A stretch of DNA of 5,448 bases from Methanobacteriaceae archaeon (GTDB taxonomy: Archaea; Methanobacteriota; Methanobacteria; Methanobacteriales; Methanobacteriaceae), in the NCBI GenBank assembly GCA_900769095.1, contig CAAGFH010000220.1:1-5448 (forward strand). Reading direction: 5' to 3'. Shown in pieces: positions 1 through 4,896 of this stretch. Each line of letters starts with the position of its first letter. Position 1 is the first letter of the stretch. A program made the translations under genes and the position numbers. The notes beneath the pieces are model-generated. The model made no database searches, was not told where the DNA came from, and saw only the letters and a list, made by a program, of their open reading frames with translations.

Positions 1-550
1 AGTCTAAATCTTCTAAGTTTAAGGTTAATTCTCTTCTAAAGTCAGTTCCTTTATCGAGAGGTTCCACATCAAAGTATCCTGCGTCATCGTAAGGCATTGG
101 GTATCCTTTTTCATCAATGTCTACAATAAAGAATTCTGGTTCTGGACCGATGTTATATTGTAAGCCCATTTCTGCAATGTGAGATAAGGATTTTTTAAGT
201 ACTCCTCTTGGATCTCCTGCAAATGGTTTTCTATCAGCAGTCCATACGTCACAGATAAATCTACAGGTTGCAGATTCTTCTGGTCTCCAGGAAAGTCTTG
301 AGTAAGTATTGATATCAGGTTTTAAAACTAAATCACTGTCGTTAACACCAACAAATCCTGCAATAGAGGAACCGTCAAATAACATTCCTTCATTAAACAA
401 TTCATTTAAATCGTCGTCAGGATTGAATGGAATTACGATATTTTTTACACTTCCGTTGATATCAACGAATTGTAATCGGATAAACTTAATGTTATCCTCT
501 TTCATTTGTTCTCTGATTATTTCAATTTTTTCTTCTGGAATATCGCTCAT
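1..550 (-). CDS. glnA: Glutamine synthetase type I, N-terminal part (cut by the left window edge)
   Basis: This enzyme makes glutamine from glutamate, ammonia and ATP in the cytoplasm and is the main entry of ammonia into biosynthesis. About 183 of the usual roughly 440 residues are present; the rest lies beyond position 1. The N-terminal beta-grasp domain carries the conserved DGSSIAGF loop (residues 59-66). GDPRG (112-116) and GPEPEFF (135-141, with metal-binding glutamates) open the catalytic domain. The long insertion of the E. coli (beta) class after GPEPEFF is absent, so the length is alpha-type. The position matching B. subtilis Arg62, a glutamine-feedback residue, is Gly68. I chose the ATG at 548-550 because GGAG (560-563) lies 9 bases before it. 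An in-frame ATG at 563-565 has no ribosome site and would add only five residues (MELDS). The promoter carries an NrpR-like operator. Confidence 0.96.
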   Translation of the reverse strand, partial: MSDIPEEKIEIIREQMKEDNIKFIRLQFVDINGSVKNIVIPFNPDDDLNELFNEGMLFDGSSIAGFVGVNDSDLVLKPDINTYSRLSWRPEESATCRFICDVWTADRKPFAGDPRGVLKKSLSHIAEMGLQYNIGPEPEFFIVDIDEKGYPMPYDDAGYFDVEPLDKGTDFRRELTLNLEDLD

Positions 551-559
551 CGAATCAAG

Positions 560-563
560 CTCC
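560..563 (-). promoter_or_regulatory. Ribosome binding site that decides the glnA start
   Basis: GGAG lies 9 bases before the ATG at 548-550 on the minus strand. The alternative in-frame ATG at 563-565 overlaps this GGAG and has only an AT-rich palindrome in front of it. The downstream start is therefore favoured. Confidence 0.7.
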
Positions 564-566
564 ATT

Positions 567-584
567 TATTAATCATGATTAATA
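567..584. repeat. 18-bp perfect palindrome in the glnA leader
   Basis: TATTAATCATGATTAATA reads identically on both strands. It lies between the predicted transcription start (about 612) and the Shine-Dalgarno sequence (560-563). It could be an AT-rich regulator site, or in RNA a weak hairpin or self-pairing element just before the ribosome site. The perfect symmetry is directly visible; a function is inference. AT-rich palindromes of moderate length do occur by chance in such a genome. Confidence 0.5.
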
Positions 585-595
585 TAAACATAGTC

Positions 596-609
596 GGAAA
601 ATACTTTCC
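596..609 (-). promoter_or_regulatory. Probable NrpR nitrogen-repressor operator of glnA
   Basis: The minus strand reads GGAAAGTATTTTCC, an exact fit to GGAA-N6-TTCC, the operator described for the nitrogen repressor NrpR in methanogens such as Methanococcus maripaludis. It lies about 27-47 bases downstream of the TATA box, so at or just after the expected transcription start, where NrpR would block RNA polymerase. NrpR is known to release DNA when 2-oxoglutarate is high, which signals nitrogen limitation. A half-similar copy (GGAA at 651-654 on the plus strand, then the same AATA) lies upstream of the TATA box but lacks the second half-site. Repression of glnA by NrpR is inferred from site and context. 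Confidence 0.75.
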
Positions 610-635
610 ATCGAGTCTATATCTTAATTTTGTAG

Positions 636-648
636 TATATAAATATTT
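636..648 (-). promoter_or_regulatory. glnA promoter: TATA box with purine-rich BRE
   Basis: The minus strand reads AAATA then TTTATATA (636-643), close to the archaeal BRE plus TATA consensus. Transcription would start about 25 bases beyond the box centre, near 612-615, giving a leader of about 60 bases that contains the operator-like site and the palindrome. Confidence 0.65.
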
Positions 649-773
649 GTGGAAAATAGTTATATAATTTCTATTATGCAATTTTTACTATATTAATGCA
701 TAGATTTTATAGTTTTTAATAAAAATTAGTATATTTGTTTGTATTATTGTTATTTTTTTGTTCAAATCAAAAT

Positions 774-780
774 AAAAAAA
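774..780 (-). terminator. Oligo-U terminator of the aldo/keto reductase-ThiF operon
   Basis: Seven consecutive T on the minus strand lie 22 bases after the ThiF-like stop codon, followed by a further TTTT within AT-rich DNA. Archaeal intrinsic termination mainly needs such U-tracts. The rest of the 566-802 gap holds the glnA promoter and AT-rich DNA with no gene that I can see. Confidence 0.5.
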
Positions 781-802
781 GAATAAAATTTTAACTTAAT
801 GT

Positions 803-1546
803 TTAGATTTTTTCTAAAGAGAAAGAACCTAAGTTCAATAAGTCAAAAGTTAAAATTTCAGGTGCAACAGTTACTTTTCCAACACCTGTAATGATTTTAA
901 AAGCTTCCATTGCCTGGATACATCCAACTAAATTAGGAGTTGGTCCAATAACAGGTGGTGTTGCTGCTGCAATGCTGTTTAAACTTTCAATCACATCAGC
1001 AGTTAATTCCTTTCCAAGAGATGGAAGGTTGAACATTTCCTCATAACTTTTTGTATTTGGTAGGAATGTTGTAACTTGACCTAATGTTGCATTAATTGCA
1101 CCATGTACTAAAGGAATCTTTTTTTCGTTTGCACATCTTGATACGATAACTCTTGTTAAAACATTGTCGAGTGCTTCAATAACAAGATTTGAATCAGCTA
1201 TGATTTCGTCAATGTTTGTTTCATCAACATGTGTGTTAATGCAGGTTACTTTAACAAATGGGTTGATTAATTCAACTTTTTGTTTTGCGACTTCACTTTT
1301 AATCATTCCAATTTTATCGGTAGTTGCGAAATTCTGTCTGTTTAAATTGGATAAATCAAAACAATCTTTATCAACCAAAACAAGTTCTCCAATACCCATT
1401 CTTGCAAGCATTTCAATTGTTTGGCCTCCGATTCCACCACATCCGATAACTGCGATTTTACAATTTTTGTAACGTTCTTGTTCTTCTTTGTTTACGATGC
1501 TCATTTGGCGGGTTACGATTTCCCAATAGTCTTTATCGTTTGTCAT
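803..1546 (-). CDS. ThiF/MoeB/HesA-family E1-like adenylyltransferase
   Basis: Proteins of this family adenylate the C-terminal glycine of small ubiquitin-like or sulfur-carrier proteins using ATP, for thiamine, molybdopterin, thio-tRNA or protein conjugation. The partner here is unknown. The 247 residues show the nucleotide-binding GCGGIGG (35-41), acidic VDKD (58-61), NLNRQ with the E1 arginine (Arg70), IKSEVAK (Lys83) and ALDN (Asp127). The paired CxxC zinc motifs of MoeB and many ThiF proteins are absent: no two of the six cysteines (29, 36, 62, 102, 138, 209) are spaced as CxxC. The frame is open further upstream into the reductase gene, but AGGTG (1552-1556) sits 5 bases before the ATG at 1544-1546, so I start there. 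It follows the reductase by 8 bases, with the Shine-Dalgarno overlapping that gene's TAG, so translation is probably coupled. Confidence 0.88.
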   Translation of the reverse strand: MTNDKDYWEIVTRQMSIVNKEEQERYKNCKIAVIGCGGIGGQTIEMLARMGIGELVLVDKDCFDLSNLNRQNFATTDKIGMIKSEVAKQKVELINPFVKVTCINTHVDETNIDEIIADSNLVIEALDNVLTRVIVSRCANEKKIPLVHGAINATLGQVTTFLPNTKSYEEMFNLPSLGKELTADVIESLNSIAAATPPVIGPTPNLVGCIQAMEAFKIITGVGKVTVAPEILTFDLLNLGSFSLEKI

Positions 1547-1554
1547 TTTTTCAC

Positions 1555-2721
1555 CTAGAAATGATCGAATTCGCTTCCGAAGTATTCGTATACCTTTTGG
1601 AGTTCTTCTGGAATATTTAACATTTGTGTACAAAATGGTAAACATTCTTCACACATTACACAGCTGTCTGCTCTTGAATCTTCATCGATTAAAGCAAAAT
1701 ATTGCATAGCACTAGCTTTTGGGTTTTGCATCATGTGTGCTATGTTGTATTCAGTTAAACAGTTGATAATGTCAACTCCGTGAGGGCAAGGCATACAGTA
1801 TCCACATCTGGTACAGTTATTTCCAAGATATGTTTTGTATGTTCTTGCAACTTCTCTTATTAATTCACTATCATTTGCACTAATGATGTCTTCTGTTGAT
1901 GCTAGTTCAATGTTTTGTTTAACCTGTTCTAAACTGGTCATACCGCTGAAAACACAGTCAACATCATCTCTGTTCCATAAGTATTGTAAAGCCCACTCAA
2001 CAGGAGTTCTTTTCTTTTCTGCACTGTCCCATAATTTTTGAATGTCCTGTGGGATATTTTGAACAAGTCTTCCTCCACGAAGAGGCTCCATAATCATACT
2101 TCCAACATTAATGTCTTTTAAATAGTTAAGACCCATTACTCCGGACTGGTAATATTCATCAAGGTAATTCATCTGGGTTAGTGCAACTTCCCATTTTGGA
2201 TATTCATCAAGGATTTCAATAAAATAATCAACTTCAATATGTGATGAAAATCCGACATGTTTGATTTTACCGCTGCTTAAACCGTCATCTAAAAAGTCAA
2301 GAGCTCCAAGATCACGTACTTTATTCCAGTCAGGAACTGTAAGTGAGTGGAGAAGATAAATATCAATATAGTCAGTTTGTAATTTTTCAAGTTGAATATC
2401 TAAATAATAATCAAAATCGCTTCTTTTTTCCATTAACCATGAAGGAGATTTTGTTTGTAATATAATTTCGTCTCTTAAGCTATTTTCAGTTAAATATTCA
2501 CCAAGAAACTTTTCACTGTTTCCATTACCGTCAAGCTCTGCACTATGGTATGGATAAGCAGTATCAATTATGTTAATTCCATTTTCAATTCCGTAGGTTA
2601 ACATTTCAGATGCTTCTTGTTTGTTGATATCTGCATTAGAATTAGTTGTAGGAAGTCTCATTGTTCCAAAACCGAGTCTGGATACCTTAAGACCTGTCTT
2701 TCCAAGTGTATTATATAACAT
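1555..2721 (-). CDS. Aldo/keto reductase with C-terminal ferredoxin-like [4Fe-4S] domain
   Basis: A predicted cytoplasmic oxidoreductase of 388 residues. Residues 1 to about 295 form an aldo/keto reductase TIM barrel with a full catalytic tetrad: Asp53 and Tyr58 in DTAYPY, Lys91 in LQTK and His125 in LLHS. Residues 303-312 (CTRCGYCMPC, then P) and 354-364 (CVMCEECLPFC) hold eight cysteines suited to two [4Fe-4S] clusters. The second cluster has Thr rather than the common Pro after its last cysteine. This architecture matches the iron-sulfur aldo/keto reductases common in anaerobes (COG1453 type), whose substrates are largely unknown; electrons may pass between NAD(P)H or ferredoxin and a carbonyl. 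The ATG at 2719-2721 is preceded by GAGGT (2728-2732) 6 bases away. It is first in an operon with the ThiF-like gene. Confidence 0.92.
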   Translation of the reverse strand: MLYNTLGKTGLKVSRLGFGTMRLPTTNSNADINKQEASEMLTYGIENGINIIDTAYPYHSAELDGNGNSEKFLGEYLTENSLRDEIILQTKSPSWLMEKRSDFDYYLDIQLEKLQTDYIDIYLLHSLTVPDWNKVRDLGALDFLDDGLSSGKIKHVGFSSHIEVDYFIEILDEYPKWEVALTQMNYLDEYYQSGVMGLNYLKDINVGSMIMEPLRGGRLVQNIPQDIQKLWDSAEKKRTPVEWALQYLWNRDDVDCVFSGMTSLEQVKQNIELASTEDIISANDSELIREVARTYKTYLGNNCTRCGYCMPCPHGVDIINCLTEYNIAHMMQNPKASAMQYFALIDEDSRADSCVMCEECLPFCTQMLNIPEELQKVYEYFGSEFDHF

Positions 2722-2766
2722 TTGTAAACCTCAAATAATTAATTAATAAGTATTTTGATAAAAAGA

Positions 2767-2774
2767 GTATAAAA
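2767..2774 (-). promoter_or_regulatory. Probable promoter of the aldo/keto reductase operon
   Basis: TTTTATAC on the minus strand would place transcription start near 2745, about 24 bases before the start codon and just before the GAGGT ribosome site. The box is good but sits in very AT-rich DNA, so other sites are possible. Confidence 0.45.
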
Positions 2775-2787
2775 TTATTATTATTTG

Positions 2788-2805
2788 AAAAAGTTTTTTA
2801 AAAAA
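2788..2805 (-). terminator. Oligo-U terminator downstream of tRNA-Met
   Basis: On the minus strand, T6 (2800-2805) and T5 (2788-2792) separated by A6 and AC lie about 33-50 bases after the tRNA 3' end. They should end the tRNA transcript before the reductase promoter. The inverted copy of intron sequence at 2820-2830 lies upstream of them and would be in the primary transcript. Confidence 0.45.
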
Positions 2806-2819
2806 TAAGTTAGATGGAA

Positions 2820-2830
2820 ATTCCTGGGAT
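2820..2830 (-). repeat. tRNA trailer segment complementary to the intron 3' end
   Basis: In the RNA, AUCCCAGGAAU in the trailer is a perfect 11-base complement of AUUCCUGGGAU at the 3' end of the tRNA intron (2874-2884). The intron copy contains the UGGG that pairs with the anticodon loop in the splicing motif. Pairing is seen in sequence; any role in splicing or processing is inference. Confidence 0.7.
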
Positions 2831-2837
2831 TTTAGGA

Positions 2838-2947
2838 TGCCGGGGGCGGGATTCGAACCCGCGATCTCACGGTATCCCAGGAATATGTCAGAGCACTGCA
2901 TTATTACCCTATGAGCCGTGCGCTCTAACCAGCTGAGCCACCCCGGC
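2838..2947 (-). tRNA. Elongator tRNA-Met (CAT) with a 36-base intron
   Basis: It carries internal methionine to AUG codons. The acceptor GCCGGGG (2941-2947) pairs with CCCCGGC (2839-2845), with discriminator A2838. The anticodon stem is CACGG/CCGTG, the loop after splicing is CTCATAA with anticodon CAT at 2911-2913, and the T arm is GCGGG-TTCGAAT-CCCGC. The G1:C72 pair argues against the initiator tRNA, which in archaea has A1:U72. tRNA-Ile with a modified CAU anticodon has a different body, so elongator Met fits best. CCA is not encoded. The spliced length is 74 bases. The 5' leader and 3' trailer extend the acceptor pairing by at least two further pairs. Confidence 0.95.
2874..2909 (-). other. 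Archaeal tRNA intron with canonical bulge-helix-bulge
   Basis: This 36-base intron lies between A37 (2910) and A38 (2873), the usual archaeal site. Exon CTCA (positions 32-35) pairs with intron TGGG (2876-2879; C-G, U-G, C-G, A-U). That leaves 3-base bulges UA|G at the 5' site and AU|A at the 3' site, the motif cut by archaeal tRNA endonuclease. The intron interior folds as GG/CC, AAU/AUU, AUG/CAU and CAG/CUG, capped by UGCU, with small single-base bulges. Confidence 0.88.
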
Positions 2948-2976
2948 ATCTAACAATAATATTTTATTATTGCATC

Positions 2977-2985
2977 ATATTTATA
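2977..2985 (-). promoter_or_regulatory. tRNA-Met promoter TATA box
   Basis: TATAAATAT on the minus strand, preceded by an A-rich BRE-like stretch, is centred about 34 bases before the tRNA 5' end. Transcription would begin near 2955, giving a leader of roughly 8 bases. Confidence 0.6.
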
Positions 2986-3013
2986 CTTTTTGTTTTTTTA
3001 TGATTTTATTAAG

Positions 3014-3021
3014 AAAAAAAA
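3014..3021 (-). terminator. Oligo-U terminator of the C_GCAxxG_C_C gene
   Basis: Eight T in a row on the minus strand lie 14 bases after the stop codon at 3036-3038, before the tRNA promoter. It is a strong archaeal-type U-tract without an obvious hairpin. Confidence 0.55.
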
Positions 3022-3035
3022 TAATTTATAAGAAT

Positions 3036-3473
3036 TTATTCGTTGAGGATTTTTTCAACAATTTTCACTGCTGAAGCAACCATATTTGGGCAAAATTCAT
3101 TAAATAAATTATTTTCTTTTGCATATTCCACACCTTCTTTGGTGGTAATGTCACATTTTAATAATTCATTACAGAGATATGACCCATTTTCAGCTTTAAA
3201 TTCATCTAAGAATTGAACACATTTATCATTGGTAAGTAATTTGTTTTCAGTATCTCCAATTTCGTTGTGTCCGTATTTTAATCCTAATGCCATTAGAGCA
3301 CCAGTACATGCTCCGCATACTTCTCCTTTTCTCATTCCACTACCAAAACATCCTCCAATTTTAAGAGCCTGTTTTTCACTAAGTCCTAATTCTTCACTGA
3401 ATGTTGCAAATACTGATTGTGAACAATTAAAATCTGATTTAAATAATTCTAATGATTTTTCAACGTGTGTCAT
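3036..3473 (-). CDS. C_GCAxxG_C_C family cysteine-rich protein (putative redox-active)
   Basis: This small soluble protein of 145 residues belongs to the C_GCAxxG_C_C family, whose biochemical role is unknown; the conserved cysteines suggest redox activity or cofactor binding. The family pattern is visible as FNCSQ (Cys17), GGCFGSGMRKG (Cys42), EVCGACTGAL (Cys53, Cys56), then Cys85, Cys101, Cys107 and CP (Cys128), eight cysteines in all. No signal peptide or membrane segment is seen, and the length is typical for the family. The ATG at 3471-3473 is preceded by GGAGAGGT (3478-3485), a strong ribosome site. It is divergent from ahcY and upstream of the tRNA gene on the same strand, but U-tracts separate these units, so no operon partner is evident. 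Its function cannot be named from context. Confidence 0.85.
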   Translation of the reverse strand: MTHVEKSLELFKSDFNCSQSVFATFSEELGLSEKQALKIGGCFGSGMRKGEVCGACTGALMALGLKYGHNEIGDTENKLLTNDKCVQFLDEFKAENGSYLCNELLKCDITTKEGVEYAKENNLFNEFCPNMVASAVKIVEKILNE

Positions 3474-3517
3474 AATTACCTCTCCTATGTTTTATTTTTA
3501 TATTTTTTATTTAATTA

Positions 3518-3530
3518 GTTTATTATTTAG
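3518..3530 (-). promoter_or_regulatory. Tentative promoter of the C_GCAxxG_C_C gene
   Basis: CTAAATAATAAAC on the minus strand is TATA-like and would start transcription near 3500, leaving a leader of about 27 bases. The whole divergent spacer is so AT-rich that this assignment is weak. Confidence 0.3.
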
Positions 3531-3556
3531 GTAAAGCATAACTTTATTAATGTTAT

Positions 3557-3566
3557 TAAAAATATA
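3557..3566 (+). promoter_or_regulatory. Probable ahcY promoter
   Basis: TAAAAATATA on the plus strand is an A-rich BRE joined to a TATA-like core. The start would lie near 3588, giving a leader of about 24 bases that includes AGGAG (3599-3603). Just upstream, TTATTAA occurs twice, 9 bases apart (3544-3550 and 3553-3559). Confidence 0.45.
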
Positions 3567-3611
3567 CACATATTATTAATTATATAATTTAAAATTATAG
3601 GAGTTATTTTT

Positions 3612-4862
3612 ATGAGTAAAGTTAAAGATATGTCCTTAGCACCTGAAGGTGTAAGAAAGATTGAATGGGTTCAAAAACACATGCCTGTTTTAGAAAACAT
3701 TAAACAAGAATATTTAGAAACTCAACCTTTCAAAGGAATCACTATTGGTTCATGTTTACACTTAGAACCTAAAACTATTAATTTAGGTTTAACTTTAATG
3801 GCTGGTGGAGCTGAAGTTGCAATGACTGGTTGTAACCCATTATCCACTCATGATGATGCAGTTGCTGGAGCAGCTGACCTTGGTTTGAATGTGTACGGGT
3901 GGAGAGAACAAGACGACGAAGAATACTATCAAACCATTAATATGGTACTTGACCATAAACCAGACATAATCATTGACGATGGAGCAGATATGATTATGGT
4001 TCTTCACAATGAAAGAAAAGAATTATTATCTCATATTAAAGGAGCATGTGAAGAAACCACTACTGGTGTACACAGATTAGAAGCAATGCACGCTGACGGA
4101 GCATTAAAATTCCCAGTAATTGCTGTAAATGATGCTTACACTAAATACTTATTTGATAACCGTTACGGAACTGGTCAATCAAGTTTCGATGCTATTATGG
4201 GAACTACCAACATGGTTATTGCTGGTAAAACCGTAACCATCTGTGGATATGGATGGTGTGGAAGAGGACTTGCTCTTAGAGCAGCAGGTCTTGGTGCTGA
4301 TGTTATTGTAACTGAAGTTGATCCAATCAGAGCACTTGAAGCAAGAATGGATGGATACAGAGTAATGACTATCCGTGAAGCTGTAAAACAATCTGACTTA
4401 ATCGTTACTGTAACTGGTAATGCTGATATTATCTCTGGTGATGATTTCAAATACATGAAAGATGGATGTATGCTTGCAAACTCCGGACACTTCAACGTAG
4501 AAATCAACAGACCTGACTTAGAAGCTATTTCAACTGGTGTTAAAGAAGTACGTGAAAGTATTGAAGAATTCACTACTAAAGACGGACGTAAAATCTACTT
4601 GCTTGCTGACGGTCGTTTAGTAAACTTATCTGCAGCACGTGGACAAGGACACCCTGCTGAAATTATGGACATGAGTTTTGCTGTACAAGCATTATCTGCA
4701 AAACACATCTTAGAAAACGATTTGCCTGTTGGTGTAACTAAAGCACCAGATGCAATCGATTACAATGTTGCTTCTATGAAATTAGAGGCTATGGGTATTG
4801 AAATTGACTCATTAACTCAAAAACAAAAAGATTACATGTCTAACTGGCAAGAAGGAACATAA
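3612..4862 (+). CDS. ahcY: S-adenosylhomocysteine / S-inosylhomocysteine hydrolase
   Basis: This cytoplasmic NAD-dependent enzyme splits the by-product of SAM methylation to homocysteine plus the nucleoside, relieving methyltransferase inhibition. In Methanocaldococcus the homologue acts on S-inosylhomocysteine after deamination, so the substrate here is open. Of 416 residues, His50, Glu148, Lys178, Asp182, Asn183, His293 and His347 match the catalytic and binding positions of the human enzyme. GYGWCGRG (212-219) is the NAD Rossmann loop. The archaeal-type C-terminus ends near WQEGT and lacks the NAD-covering Lys/Tyr tail of the eukaryotic enzyme. HLEPKT (50-55) puts Glu and Lys where the human enzyme has adenine-contacting Thr57 and Glu59. 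STHDD (78-82) has His where Gln is usual. AGGAG (3599-3603) lies 8 bases before the ATG. The downstream hydrolase gene follows closely. Confidence 0.95.
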   Translation: MSKVKDMSLAPEGVRKIEWVQKHMPVLENIKQEYLETQPFKGITIGSCLHLEPKTINLGLTLMAGGAEVAMTGCNPLSTHDDAVAGAADLGLNVYGWREQDDEEYYQTINMVLDHKPDIIIDDGADMIMVLHNERKELLSHIKGACEETTTGVHRLEAMHADGALKFPVIAVNDAYTKYLFDNRYGTGQSSFDAIMGTTNMVIAGKTVTICGYGWCGRGLALRAAGLGADVIVTEVDPIRALEARMDGYRVMTIREAVKQSDLIVTVTGNADIISGDDFKYMKDGCMLANSGHFNVEINRPDLEAISTGVKEVRESIEEFTTKDGRKIYLLADGRLVNLSAARGQGHPAEIMDMSFAVQALSAKHILENDLPVGVTKAPDAIDYNVASMKLEAMGIEIDSLTQKQKDYMSNWQEGT

Positions 4863-4875
4863 TTTTCCTTCAATC

Positions 4876-4896
4876 TTATTTTTTATGTCTTTTTTT
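4876..4896 (+). terminator. U-rich tracts after ahcY, overlapping the next gene's start
   Basis: T6 (4879-4884) and T7 (4890-4896) flank the ATG of the downstream gene, 17-34 bases after the ahcY stop. Such U-tracts can end archaeal transcripts, so part of ahcY transcription may stop here and the downstream gene may depend on read-through. The tracts are seen; termination is inference. Confidence 0.35.

Noticed and set aside
309..572. 87-codon open frame on the plus strand
   Set aside because: It is antisense to glnA and ends at the leader palindrome; it has no ribosome site or family similarity.
581..588. Second TATA-like box (TTTATATT) for glnA on the minus strand
   Set aside because: A start 25 bases downstream would fall at the Shine-Dalgarno itself, so the box at 636-643 is a better promoter.
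651..664. Second NrpR operator upstream of the TATA box
   Set aside because: Only the GGAA half is present; the other half reads TATA instead of TTCC, so it is kept only as a possible degenerate site.
566..802. Hidden small gene or RNA in the glnA-ThiF gap
   Set aside because: Beyond the glnA promoter, operator and the operon terminator I see only AT-rich DNA with frequent stops and no stable GC-containing fold.
1164..1472. 102-codon open frame on the plus strand
   Set aside because: It is antisense to the ThiF-like gene, with low-complexity Ser/Ile/Leu-rich translation and no recognisable motif.
1547..1645. Upstream extension of the ThiF-like protein by 33 residues
   Set aside because: It would overlap the reductase C-terminus; the extra residues are basic and unlike the family, and a good Shine-Dalgarno marks the start at 1546.
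2743..2949. Possible 68-residue protein on the minus strand
   Set aside because: Most of it is the tRNA-Met gene and its intron read as codons; the start falls at the tRNA 5' end and there is no ribosome site.
3229..3534. 101-codon open frame on the plus strand
   Set aside because: It is the antisense shadow of the C_GCAxxG_C_C gene, running into the divergent promoter region.
4175..4573. 132-codon and overlapping 70-codon open frames on the minus strand
   Set aside because: Both are antisense to the strongly conserved middle of ahcY and show no family motif.
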